Below are positions 20,389 to 32,072 of a DNA stretch of 64,000 nucleotides, piece by piece. The notes under the pieces are model-generated. The model saw only the letters and a program-made list of their open reading frames with translations, had not been told where the DNA came from and searched no databases. Position numbers and translations under genes: made by a program. Origin of the DNA: Sodiomyces alkalinus F11 (Eukaryota > Ascomycota > Sordariomycetes > Glomerellales > Plectosphaerellaceae). How positions within the stretch are numbered: position 1 is the stretch's first letter; each line of letters starts with the position of its first letter. The stretch spans positions 2,097,471-2,161,470 of the forward strand of contig NW_021167079.1 of the NCBI RefSeq assembly GCF_003711515.1, in the 5' to 3' direction.

Positions 20389-21805
20389 ATGGAGACCAGT
20401 AATCCGGAACATTTCTTCGAGACAGAGTAAGCAGTATATTCATAGTATTTCAGTTCGGATTTATAGATGATCTTTGCTTACCAAGTGTTAGCACACAACT
20501 GGCCAAACGTCAGCTGAGGGCCAAGAAGGAAGAAAACACCTTTGGCGATCCTATCCGCATTTCCTCCAAAGTTCTTGCCGTCATCCCCGATCCTGCGCAG
20601 CCGTACAATTCCATCTTTACGGCAGAGTCGGGCGGCAGAGTCTCTCGGATAAATGTCGAAGTGAGTCTACTACCCACCCAGGCGCTTCGTATCTCTCAAG
20701 GCCCCTTATACTGTCAAACCGTTCGTCCCTATTATGCAAGATCATGAGTCAAGTGTCAACTGACAACGAACCCTCCCCCCCACCAAAGACGAGAAGCATC
20801 ACGGCCAAATATCAAGGTCCCACCGTGCCCGTGACCTGCGTTGCCACGGGGGGACCTGGAAACACTCTCCTCTTCGCCGGTTCCTGGGACAAGACCATCT
20901 GGTCCTGGGATATAGGGACCCGGAGACCCGGCCGCCGCTACGATGGAGGCCACACCGACTTCGTCAAGGCCGTGGTGACCGCGCGGCTCGGCCAACGCGA
21001 CCTTCTCATCAGCGGCGGCGCCGACAAAAAGATCATGGTCTGGGACGTCGCCACCGGCCGCCGCCTGCACACCATACAGGACCCCAGCGCGACCATGATG
21101 TCCCTCCAGTCGCTGGCCGTCGACCCGGTGCTCTCGAACGCGGACGAGGTCGTTCTCACCAGCACCAGCAGCGACCCCTTCGTGCGGCGGTGGCGGATCC
21201 GCCAGGACGGCGCGGAGCTGCTCCCGACCGAAGGGCCGCCGTCGCACCGGGACCAACCACCCGGGGCCGCCGAGCGCCTTGCCATCGAAGAGCACGAGAC
21301 GAGCGTCTACAAGGCGCTTTTCGACGTCGCCGGCGACGAGGTCGATCTCTGGACTGCCAGTGCGGACGGTACCGCCAAATGCCTCTCGCGCGAAAGGAAC
21401 TTCACTACGGATGACGTGTTCGAGCACGGCGATTTCGTCAAGGGGCTTGTGGTCACGGATACGTGGGTGGCCACGGGAGGGTTCAGCCAGGACATCAAGA
21501 TCTGGGACAGGACATCGGGGAAACTGGCCTACATCCTCGTGGGTCACTTTGATGAGATTGCGGATTTTGCGCTCCTCCGGGACCCCTCGGGAAGGCAGCC
21601 GGATGTCCTGTGCAGCGTCGGCATCGACTGCACCGTGAGGACGTGGCCACTGCATAAGCCAGCTTTAGATGCCGTGGTGGAGAAGATACGAGCAGCCGAG
21701 GAGTCTGCACAGAACGGAGAGGAGATGAAGAAGGAGAGTGGAGATGGCGACGGCTTGTTGACTGCCGAGGAAGAGGCTGAACTGGCTGCTCTGATGGAAG
21801 ACTAG
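20389..21805 (+). CDS. WD40-repeat protein, role not recognised, about 407 aa
   Basis: Exons are 20389-20426, 20492-20660 and 20789-21805. The third could instead begin near 20741 (acceptor ATGCAAG), which would add 16 residues. The N-terminus 'METSNPEHFFETDTQLAKRQ' is helical and charged. WD-type blades follow from about residue 40: 'FAGSWDKTIWSWDIGTRRP', 'ISGGADKKIMVWDVATGRRLHTI', 'WTASADGTAKC', 'VATGGFSQDIKIWDRTSGKL' and 'CSVGIDCTVRTWPL'. The C-terminal 45 residues are acidic (EEMKKESGDGDGLLTAEEEAELAALMED). It is a complete gene with clear family fold, but I do not recognise an orthologue with a known function. It shares a 520-bp divergent promoter with ctf4. Confidence 0.82.
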
Positions 21806-24800
21806 GTAGGGTGACGAATGGACCATGTCCGGCTCGTGTCCGAGGGCCAACCCCATTCCTCTCCATGAGGCTTTGGCTGCACGACTGGATTGTACTTTTG
21901 AGAGTGGATGAGCCGTTTCCACATAGTAGATGAGGCATCGACATAACGCTTGCTTTTTCTTGGATCAAACAACGAACGGCCCCCGGTCCACCAGTGAGTC
22001 CCGGTGGGCCGGGCGGCGGAATTGGCGATACAAACGAAATCTACAGATTAAAAAATAAACCAATTTTTTATAGCAAAATGAAGCATGGTGTGGGGAGCTG
22101 CATGTGCGCAGGAGATCGCTGATCCATGGTCGAGTGTTAAAAGCAAACAATACCTTTTAGGTAGGTGTCCTGAGACAATGGACGGCAATTTCAGTCGTCG
22201 TTGCACAAAGGTTATTGGACATACGGATACCTAGACCTCGCGAAGGCAAATGTTTGATTGGGGGCATAAGAAGGTGCTCGGCCCAGAATCCAAACCATGA
22301 CTCGACAACTTGCAGGACAGTAACACTCACCCTGCGGCGCGACGCATGAGGCTTAAACGAATCGAGTGTTTTCCATGCCTAATGTGAATAGCCGCAGTGT
22401 GGTGTAGCCTTCTAGCCCAAGCTTGTATCCGTTCGAAGAGTACATACCTACATACCTAGTGTAGACCGCCGAGACCATGGAACAGACCCCGGCGATGATT
22501 TGCGATGCAGCGAGACCAGATCTTGAATCTTGGCAAATTCAAATTAAATCTGCAAAAAGCAGGTACGAGATTGTCGAGATGGTCGGGATAATACGAACGA
22601 CTCGGCATGCGCTGGGACTGCGGCTTGGAAGGCGCCCATGGTTGAAGAAAGGTCTTGCATTTCGTGAAGCATGATGAGGCCATCAGAATAACTATTGAAT
22701 GGTTCGCCTTTGATGGAGACCTTGGGGTCTATGTACGGAGTCGAAGGATGGCAGGTGTTTCGCGGATGCATGCTGGGAAAAACAGACACAATCGTCGTCT
22801 GGTCTGTCAAATTTCGATTGCTCTGTATCCGTACGTTGTACCGTAAGGTAATAATTTATTATCCGATTGACAGCCTCCAACTAGACCAAGTCTAGATTAT
22901 CCCGTGCGTCGCACTTCGTAATTACCTTACTTTTTGAACGATTGAGCGATGGGGCCACGATTTCCGGATGACCGATAAGCCAGGGTCGGATTCATCTTCC
23001 CTCCTTGCCGGTCAACAACGAAGGTGACTGACTGACAAACGTCTGTGAATCTAGGAATCTAGGAATGGCAAGAGCCTGGCCCAACATCCCTTAATGAAAA
23101 GAAAAGTACAGAGCTCAATGGCGGATGGGTAAGGTAGGTGCTGCGCGTTTTCGACAAGACGTAATTAATTACATCCTAGTCAAAGTTGCGAGAGAGGATT
23201 TGGGGCCGCGACGAGGAGCGGGGGGTTAAAGTACATAAGGTACGTAACTGAGTACAACGTACGCCATCAGCAAGCCGCCGCATGTGAGCTATACCTTAAT
23301 GATAACCCCCAATACCTACCCTACTACACTCTGCCATGCGGAAGACGGGATGGTATGCTAGCTAGTTACATACGTGCGTGGTTGAAGCGGAAAGCGATGC
23401 AAGTCCGTTAGGACCCGTCGTTTCGGTAGCCACGTAGCACAGGGAAGGAATTTGGAATGCGGACGCAGGCAAGTAATATCATCTAGCACTGATAACTCGA
23501 CGGTTATAATTCCTTAAGCCGGGCTATATTCGACGAGGCAACGCAGGGGTATTGTTGGACTGTGTAAGCGATTGGCTACCATGTTGAGCCGTTGGACGGC
23601 TGACGGTTGACGGTGGTGTGAAGAGCGACTCGGTGTAACATGTGCATGATGTGTGTGTGTGTGTGTGTGTGCGCCTCGTACGACGTATCCATACCTAGGT
23701 ACTACACCTCACCTTGTCAGAGTGAAAGGGAGAGTTGGATCAGTGTGTCCCATCTCCTCTGGAAGGAATAATAAGCTCTGATGCTGGCGGTCGAGCCTGC
23801 ACTGCAAGCTGTCAGATGTGATGTGGGAGGATGTGATTGGGGAAAGGACGACGGGATCGTGGATTCAACCCCGCCCAGGCGCCTACCTGTACAGACCTTG
23901 GGTACCTTAGGTACCTACCTAGGTAATTAATATGCTGACAAACGCTGCACTTATACTCTTCCAGCCGCAATTTGAGGTGGTTTCTTTTAAACCAGGCAAA
24001 GGAAGGCACAACCCCAATGTACCAAGGTACAGTGCGTACTAAGGTAGAGAGAGAGGGGTGCCTGCGTCGATCCAAAGCTCAACTTTCCTTATCGAGCCTC
24101 TCGCATAAGGTAGGTGACAGACCTCGGCCTATCCCTGTGTCACTAATAATTACCACTATCGTCTTATTCACCCTTGCTTTCTCTTATTTCTCTCCTCCCC
24201 CTCCCTCTTTTCATCGCCGAATGTTGACGACAAATGCCCCTCACAATGGTTCTCGCTCCCCACCAGTATCCAAGAGGCACCGAAGCTTCAGAAGTACAAA
24301 GTGCGAATAGAAGGAATCAAGTCGCAATTGCAAGCGGGCTTTATTGATGCGTGCTCATTGTGCCGCCTGCTGGACTCGGCAACCTACACAAACAAACGGG
24401 CTCGAATTTTTTTGGAAGTATTGGCTCGTAGCTCCGAAAACGCGGTCCGCCCTCCCTCAGCTCAACCCGACCAATAGGACAGAAGACCGCACAAGGAGGG
24501 TGTGCTCGTTCCTGAGTTGGGGGGTCTGTGAGACGCATCCCATAGGACGATTACAACGTGCCGACCGACGAATAACGCATGAACCTTTTTATGCTCCGCT
24601 GTCCCCAAACGCTCAGAAGCGGAAAACTCTTCGGAAGCTGACAGCGCAAACTGGTGAAAACGAAGCCTATTATAGGGAGCCCTGAACAGAAACCGGCGCC
24701 TGCGGCTCGCCATCAGCCCGTTTCGACTCGACGCTGCCTAGGTACTTGGTAATAATTAGCGAGTCGTTCCCTGCCCATAATAGGTCATACCTACAACTAC

Positions 24801-26016
24801 ACCGTACTATAGCTTTCCCCGGTCTGCCCCATTACATCCGAATCTGTCCGGGTAAAATGCGGAAGCAACCGACCATGATGGAATTGAGCAGCCGGGGCTC
24901 CCATCATCCCCCTATGACATATTCATCTCCTTCCTGGGATCCGGTCCCATCATCTCACTTCGGAAGCCTGTCCTTGCTCTCCAAAGAGAAGCAAAGTAGA
25001 TAGGCTACCTAAGAGATTTGGGCCCTGGGCGAGGAAAGACAGCTGCGTTTGCAAAAGGATCAACAAGCGTGAAAGAGGAATCGTATCGCCTATCCTTGTA
25101 ATTACGCCCTCCCTGGTCACTCACGTCGTTCACTTGGGCCACCCATCCAGCCGTTCACACATCTGGCCCCTAACCAAACTGATTCGCCAACGCCACGCCA
25201 ACAAACGACAACACAGGCTGGGGAAGCCACCATATTCGTACATACAGGACCCCCCCAAGACCATCCCTTGTCCCCCGAGTTCAAGCTCCAACGGCCTCCC
25301 GACTCCAGCGTCATGCAGCTACCCGATATGGTAGGGCACCCATAAGGCCATCAACCACACCTGGACACGAGAGAGGTCGGCAACTGGCATGGGAAAAGAT
25401 GACGAGGGCGGTTAAATGCTTCTACTGACCTCCCTTGCCGAATTACTTTACACGAACACCAAGCTCACCGCGATTCATTCTCCTCTGTCAACAGCTACCT
25501 ACTGGCTTCAACGAACGCCACCACGGGTACCTGCTGGAGTCTCGAATCTTCCCATGCCTCTCTCTTTTCTAATTTCCTAGGTACCTCTCTACGTATATCT
25601 GATGACCCCCCATCCGAGATCTCTGCTACCCATCACCAACTGGACCTCTTCGGTCCTCTACCACCTCCTCATCTGAACTCCTAAGCCCCAAATCTCGTTA
25701 CGCAGACAGACTCGGCTCATCCGCTTCGTCTTGTATCGGACAGTCTCCCTTGCGGCAAACAGACCCGCGGATCTACCCAGTTCAGCAACTCTCTCCGTGC
25801 TGTCAAAGCTTGCTTTTATCCCTAGTTTCGCAGTCTCCCAACTCTTTCTCCGTCATTCCAGTCCCATCGTCGTCGAGTTTTTTTCCATCTCTTTAGCTAT
25901 GCCCTTCTGCTTCTGATCGTTTGGCCCGGCGTCTTCAAAACAGGAGTGAGACGTAAAGAGCATTAAAGGGAATTTGTCGCACACCTCTTATCTTTCGCAA
26001 CATTCTCAATAACCTC
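21806..26016. other. 4.2-kb stretch without a recognised gene
   Basis: Only short frames without motifs. It contains several copies of the dispersed GGTAC/CCTAGG motif (23692, about 23900, about 24738, about 25578), a TG microsatellite at 23650, and from about 25100 on an increasingly pyrimidine-rich segment that is probably the promoter and long leader of the gene at 26017. No tRNA, 5S rRNA or RIP-like TA-rich block was recognised. Confidence 0.5.
23650..23671. repeat. TG dinucleotide microsatellite
   Basis: About ten TG units in a row in the gene-poor spacer. Such Z-DNA-prone tracts are common in intergenic DNA; no further role is visible. Confidence 0.85.
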
Positions 26017-29000
26017 ATGTCCTCGACCATGCCAGAACCTGTCGCCTACCACGGTGGCTTGGTGGCCTTGGAGGGTGCTGCCGACATTATAGCCACACAA
26101 CTCCGGCTACTTCCTACCTCGCCACAGATATCGATTTTACCCCCCATTCAGAACTACCTCGATGAGGCGGGCACAGACGAGCTCTTCGATGCCGAGAAGT
26201 TCATCAAGCGAATTCATCACGCTCTCATCGCGAGGAACGAGGCGGCTTTGTCCTTTCTCAAAGATTCGACCCCAAGCAACAAGAGGCTTGTCTTCATGAA
26301 TGGCGGCACCCCGAGCGCCCATGCTCTCTGTATCAAGGCCATTTCAGAGCATGAAACGGACGGTGACGTCTCCCAGGCTCAGTTTCTCTTCAACAGGCTC
26401 GCCAAGCACGGCTTGTCTGGTTTAGACGACGATTTCGTCCATCGGCGTGGCCGATCCTCTTATCAATACCTCGAAATATCGGACCTTGACCCAACACTCA
26501 AAGCTATGCGAGCAGCTGACGCGCTTGACCGACGGACGGCGAACCTCCAGCCCAGCACCGACATCGACCTCACTATCGCCACACGGTCGCGGAGCATGAG
26601 CTTACCCATGTGCAGCTACGACGATAGGTTTGGTGATGCGGCACCCTTCTACGTTTTTGGGTTGAAACCTGACCCCGACGCATCCGATGACCAGGAGGCT
26701 ATCGGAACACCTGGAGTTATGGCACCGCGACTTGCTGTTGAAAGTGCCGATCAACCGTCCACTGAAGGGGCCGACTGGCCAACGAGCTTTCTCTTCTCTA
26801 GATACACCGGCTTTCCTCCTGGATCGCCCAGCTGCGCCGGAGAAGCTTACGATTCTTTCTTCTCCGTGCCTCCATCAACTCCACCGGCCAACCCTTTGAT
26901 CGACATGTTGTCGCCTCGGTCAGACTTCAGCGTCCACTCTTCGGATCCTCTGGTTCTCGGTCGAGCCTCCGTTATTCACATGAGGCCTGTCACGCGCAAG
27001 CCTACTTTGATGAGAACCAAGTCTCTCGATCGGTTGTATCGAGATGGCATTCAATCTTACGATGACGTTGCTCATTTTCAAGCTGAACCGGCAATTGCAC
27101 AAAGGGAAGCATACCATCACGACGGGCATCCCTACTCGTACCTGCAGGAAGCGTCCCGTACCTTGGAATCCACCTCCTTGACACCCTCCTGCCATGCCAG
27201 GCCAAGGTCTCTTTGGGCCCACAGCAATTGTGTCCCCTTTACCCTATCGCCTGTGCCTCCGATGAAAAAGAAGCAGAAGACTGCTTATGTTGACAGAGGC
27301 ACTGACGCAGATGATCTTTTGCAACCTGAGCCTCCGTTTCAAGCCGTCTTACCTTTCACAGAGGATCTGGTCATTCACCTCAAAGATGCCAAGCTAGATC
27401 ACACATTAGACTCCATCATACGAGCGTTCAAGTCGGGCACATATCCCCTAAGGCCACCGGAAACCTCAGACCCTGCCAGTCGCTACGAGGATGAGGACGA
27501 CCTCTCAGGCCCTGATACCCCAGTTTCTCCCATGACTGGATCGGTGGCTACCGCGAACAACGGGAGGGTCATCGAACCGCAGCTCACACCATTGAAAGCC
27601 ATTGAAACAGACGAATATGACCCATTCGCATACCAGTCGCCGCCACTACAGTCAGCAAAGCTCTTCCATGTTGCCCACCTGATGAGAACTCCGGCGCTGC
27701 CCACTCCTTCTCAGCCACTGTCGTCTCCTGCCTCGTCCCCTGAGCAGCGTGGTAAGTTTTGCGACTGTGATATCACAATTTGCAAAACGGCTGTAGCGAT
27801 CCAGAACGCTCTGCGCTCCATTCTCAACCTTTACTTCCCGCCCGACGACCACGGGTATCATCACTTTCACTTTTCTCTGCTCCCTGAAATGGGGGGTGGG
27901 CTCTGGAAACCCGTGTTCCGTGACGCCGATCCAGGGAGCCCCAGGACCGACCATCGTCGAATTGACCAGGTTCTTGCTATTGGATCCCAGCGTGGCATCA
28001 AGAAGAGCTACTTGTCCGGGATTAGCAACCAGCTAGAGAAGCTAGGGAAGAAATCGGGCGAGGTGAGCCGCAGTGGGAGGCTCGACTTTCGGTAAGGGAT
28101 CAGGCCCCCCTTTATTTACCCCCCTCCTCACGCCAGTTGTCGATACTGACAGGCACGTCCTAAGATATCTGGTGGCAAATGCCATGCAGGCTTTCACAGC
28201 GCAACCCCTCGCCCACCAAACCCACGACAATCCTTTCACCAACTCTTACCTTCTTGCGACCCTCATCATTCCTCATCTAGAGACGTACTTCGTCACCCAC
28301 TCTGAAGTCCGTTTTCTTCTTTTGGAGTATCCACCCGATCACTTGCCCACCGTCCTGGCACTTCAAAACCTCATCGGCGTGGACCTTATGAAGGTCGCTC
28401 AGGTGGTCGACTCGAACGCCGACGAGCCGTTACCTTTCACCCATATCCGAGGAGGTTCACTTGGTCGTGTGTCAAACGACTCTAGCCGTCCAGGATCCGC
28501 AGCCTCCCACGCGCAACGCTCGACACCATCACCGCCGCCATCAGCGGCACCAGAGAACGTGTCTATATCCAAGGCTAATTTCCTCCTCACGGCGACAGCA
28601 ACGGACACAGAAATCACCACTTTCATCTCAACCATTCGGAATCTCCTAATCGAGGTCTCCCGATTCTATGCCCCTGAGGACACGAGCAAGTCCAAGGTGG
28701 CCAAACGGACACCGGCGCCTCTCTCCCCAGCCTTCTCACCTTTTCCCAGTTTAGGCCTCAATAGCCCTCCTTTGTCTCCTCCACCCGTCTCTCCGCCGCC
28801 ACCTGTTGGCCGCACTACCACTCTTCGCCCACCCTCTCCCGCACTCTCTTACAAGGCTCCCTCGATTGCTGAGACTGTCCGGACGACCAGGTCGGGCCGC
28901 AGCCGTCAGGGCAGACTGTATAGATTATCAAATACACCAGAAAACCGAAATTCCATTGACACATTGGATCTCGAGGATGACAGCGACTGCGACATGGAAG

Positions 29001-29089
29001 AGAGACGCCTCATGCCCATTTACCCGGGAAAACCCCCAGTGCAGAAGGGAAACAGCCGAAAGGCCCTCAGGTTTCTCGGCCTCGCCTGA
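26017..29089 (+). CDS. Conserved fungal 'gastric mucin-like' protein, about 1003 aa
   Basis: Exons are 26017-28091 and 28153-29089. The 61-nt intron is GTAAGG...ATACTGACAG and joins DFR to HVLRYLV in phase 2. The N-terminal 170 residues are ordered ('AYHGGLVALEGAADIIATQLRLL', then alpha-helical 'FDAEKFIKRIHHALIARNEAALSFL'). A long Ser/Pro-rich middle follows, with 'RKPTLMRTKSLDRLY' as a possible phosphorylation-type motif. A second ordered part spans about residues 580-760 ('AIQNALRSILNLYFPPDDHGYHHFHFSLLPEMGGGLWKPVF', 'FTNSYLLATLIIPHLETYFVTHSEVRFLLLEYPPDHLPTVLALQNLIG'). The C-terminal third is Pro/Ser-rich (SPPLSPPPVSPPPPVG). Proteins of this build are annotated in filamentous ascomycetes as gastric mucin-like, a name from composition only, and the function is unknown. 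No signal peptide is seen, so it is probably intracellular. A 45-nt in-frame GTAAGT...TAG segment at 27752-27796 may be an optional intron. Confidence 0.8.
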
Positions 29090-30511
29090 TCTCGAAGCAA
29101 TGCCTGTCATTCACACGCCTGTTTTTCGTCATTTTTTTAAAAACTTTTTAAGACTTTTCAAGACTTTTTGGATATAGCGTCAGTCACCGTCACCAGTTAG
29201 ATGTTGGTTGCTTTTTACTGCAAAGTTCTCACACATAGCGTCGGATACATCCCATGGCGTTCTTTTGTTCGCTCGGAGTAAGCTGGATTGTTGGATATAC
29301 CTTGAGTGGCATACAGTCTTGATCAGCGTCAGTAATTGAAAGGGTTCGGGTAGAAGTCAACGGTGGCAGTGCATCATGGCATAAGCTGACAAACGGACAA
29401 ATGGGCTGTGCAACGACCAGTTCCTGATCTCTCTCCTTTTTTCGCCTTTTTTTTCCCCTTCTGCTTTTCTTTAGACGCCGTTTGGTGATGCGCGGCATGA
29501 AACACGGGACAGATAGAAGATGAAAAGAACGGATAGGATGCGGAGAGACGTGATCCGTCCTTCGGTTTGGGAGTTTTGCGTCGTGCTTGTGTTGGATAGA
29601 TCAAGACCGAAGTGGGAATAGCCGTTGCGGCGTCGGCAGAATAGCGCAGACGTCTAGTCACAAGACCATTACGAAACCATACCCGTTTTCTGGTTGATGA
29701 TTGTTTCATGAATTTTTGAGGAATGGAGGTCTTTTTGCAACCGTAACAATCGGAGCCGAATCCTTGTGGGCGTTGTCACACTTGTTTTTGATGCCGAGTT
29801 GCCAAGTCTATTCGTTTTCCAACCCAACGTCGACGTCCCGCAGAGGCAATCTGGCGTGGGAGCCCCGATTCATGGCGAGGGAAAAAAGTGCGCTTCAACC
29901 TCGATCACAACCTGGGTTTTCATCGCGTCCAGATGAACGTTCCATGTGCAAGAGAGAATTGATATCAGCCTGGTTTATACAGGTCAGACACACAATTTGG
30001 AGAAGATTACCCGGCTATGGAAATCTCTCGGCGCCGAACGTATGGCTTTGGTGTTTCGACTCCCTGTTGTCTCCGTTCGACGATCGTAAGTAACACTGGG
30101 AAAGGAAGAAATCGATAGCGATGTGAGGAGCCGGTGTATCGACTCTTTCAGAACGACCCATAAGACTCACCGAAGCGTCTGACGTAATTATGTACCGCGT
30201 CGGAGTGCGAAGTACCTTGTGGAGTGGATACGTACCTTACTCTACCTTAGGTACCTACCTTAGACAGCAAATACTTCGTAGGTACGGGTATTTTTTTTCT
30301 CTTGGGGACCGAAGGCACCTAAGGTACGGTACCTGGTAGGTACTCGGTACTGCCCCCCCACCCCCGCCAAGCTGGGAGCTCTCACCTTTGCCTGCACTCA
30401 CAGAAGCAGCACCGCCTAATTAAGGTACTATTATTCTTGGCCCCATCTGGCTGCTCTCAGACGCAGAACTCCTTCTCAGAGATAAGTCGCATACTTGATG
30501 GATGAGCCATA
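29090..30511. other. Intergenic region before ski8
   Basis: The left part should hold the 3' UTR of the mucin-like gene (T-rich at 29130-29170). No gene was recognised in the rest; short frames at 29229-29709 (minus) and 29701-30093 (plus) show no motifs. The stretch 30225-30360 is packed with GGTAC/CCTTAGG/TACTTCGTA motif copies and a C-run, about 150-290 bp upstream of the ski8 start. Confidence 0.5.
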
Positions 30512-31675
30512 ATGGTATGTAATATTGGCCTCATCAGAGCGCTGGAGGGCCACTACTGATCCTCGCGCCGACAGTCAAAGCAATACCTAACCACGCACAC
30601 CGTGGACAATGGTGAGAAGCTCACGTCCTGCTCCATCAGTCGAGTTCGGTGGCGTGCCATACTTTTACTGACAAGGCTATAGCACACGTCACGGACATCT
30701 TTTCTATAGCCGCAACTCCACGAGCCATCCTTTCCGCCGGCGGTTCCTCGACGCTCCGCATCCACGACACGAACGATCCGACCTTCCCTATCTCCCAGTC
30801 CATTAGCGGAGCGCACGAACTCGGCTGCCACCACATCTGCGCCTCCCGCGACGGGTTGGTGGCCGCGAGCGCGGGCTTCGACGGCGTAGTGAAGGTCTGG
30901 ACCGTCACGAAAGAAACAGGGGAGTGGAACCAACATGCGGAGATCAAGCTGCCAGGCAAGGCGGGGGAGATCTGGGCCATCGCTCTGAGCGAGAACGGCC
31001 GGTACCTGGCGGGAACTACATACGATGGTCGCATCAATGTCTGGGACGTCGGCGACTCGAGTACCCCCAAGATACAGGAGTATGAGACGGGCAGCGCAGG
31101 GGCTAGCAGCTTCGGCATGTGCGTCGATCTGAGTCCGGACGGCAAGTTGACAGCCAGCGGGCACCAGAACGGTGCGGTGTATGTGTTCAACAATGACACG
31201 GGTCGGATGCTCTACTCTCTATCTGGTATGTGTGCAACTTGTGTGTTCCTGACTCTCGTCTGCCTTTTTCTTTACCCCCTTCGCTAAAAAAAAAACGACT
31301 CCAGGTCTTGCCAAGCCGGTGCGTACCGTCGCTTTCTCCCCCGGCAGCACCCGGCTGGCGGCGGCGGGAGACGCTTCCGTCATCGCCCTCTACGACATGA
31401 AGCATGGCGAGCACGTTGGCAACCTGACGGGCCACGCGTCGTGGATCACCTCCCTCGACTGGAGCAATACGGGCGAGTACCTTCTGAGCGGCGCCATGGA
31501 CGGGAAGGCCAAGGTGTGGTCGATCGACCGGGCTGCCTGCGTGGCCACGCATAGCGAGACGGAGAAGGCACTGTGGTCGGTCAAGTGGCTGCCCAAGACG
31601 AATCGGAGCGAGATGTTCTGCACGGCTGGTGCGAACCGGAGTCTTACATTGTACAGGGAGGCCACGGGGATCTAA
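30512..31675 (+). CDS. ski8: Ski8/Rec14 WD40 protein of the Ski complex, 317 aa
   Basis: Four coding exons: 30512-30514 (the ATG alone), 30575-30611, 30683-31225 and 31305-31675. Joined, the start reads 'MSKQYLTTHTVDNAHVTDIF', the usual beginning of filamentous-fungal Ski8 proteins, whereas the ATG at 30609 would lose it. Each intron has a good donor (GTATGT, GTGAGA, GTATGT) and a branch site (CTACTGAT, TTTACTGAC). Ski8 is a seven-bladed propeller that holds Ski2 and Ski3 together in the cytoplasmic helicase complex feeding RNA to the exosome; in yeasts it also acts in meiotic recombination with Spo11. Visible blades include 'KVWTVTKETGEW', 'INVWDVGDSSTPK', 'VIALYDMKHGEHVGNLTGHASWITSLDW' and 'LLSGAMDGKAKVWSID', and it ends with 'AGANRSLTLYREATGI'. 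Copia element 1 begins 187 bp after the stop. Confidence 0.9.
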
Positions 31676-31862
31676 TGACTGGGTAGGCAAAAACTACGAA
31701 CGTGACATGAATACAGGCATGAAATGGGCTTTGCGTATACAATAAAAAAGCATCAATGAGTCTCATCGACTACGACAAGGCTCAAAAGAAGGGCGGTCTA
31801 AGACGCGTGTGGTCGTAGGGCTATCTTGGAAGGACAGAAGACGCTGACGCGTATGTCATTGA

Positions 31863-32058
31863 TGTCGCACTAAAAACACGTGAGCCTGTTTTCTGTGTTT
31901 CTATTAGCTGGATTAGCCCTATATTCCTCGCGTGGAAAAGGGGTAGATATATTTAGAACACCCACACCTTCCTATTCTTCTTTCCTTTATGTAACGAATA
32001 TAATTATATATCTATTAAATCTCTGCTCCGGCCGGATTATACGCCCGTTAATCCAATA
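31863..32058 (+). repeat. 5' LTR of Copia element 1
   Basis: 196 bp, same length as its partner at 39038. Its left third keeps C/G where the 3' copy has T/A (TGTCGC against TATCGC, GTGTTTC against ATATTTC); its right third is the more mutated of the two (TTAATCCAATA against TCAATCCAACA). Confidence 0.95.
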
Positions 32059-32072
32059 GTTATAAGCCCGGG
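32059..32072 (+). other. Primer binding site, Copia element 1
   Basis: GTTATAAGCCCGGG follows the 5' LTR directly. With the fourth base of AAGC read as an original G (a RIP transition), it would be complementary to the anticodon stem-loop side of initiator tRNA-Met, the internal 'half-tRNA' priming known from Drosophila copia. This is an inference from sequence. Confidence 0.55.

Noticed and set aside
20756..21655. 299-codon minus-strand frame opposite the WD40 gene
   Set aside because: The WD repeats are on the plus strand with splice support; the antisense frame shows no motif.
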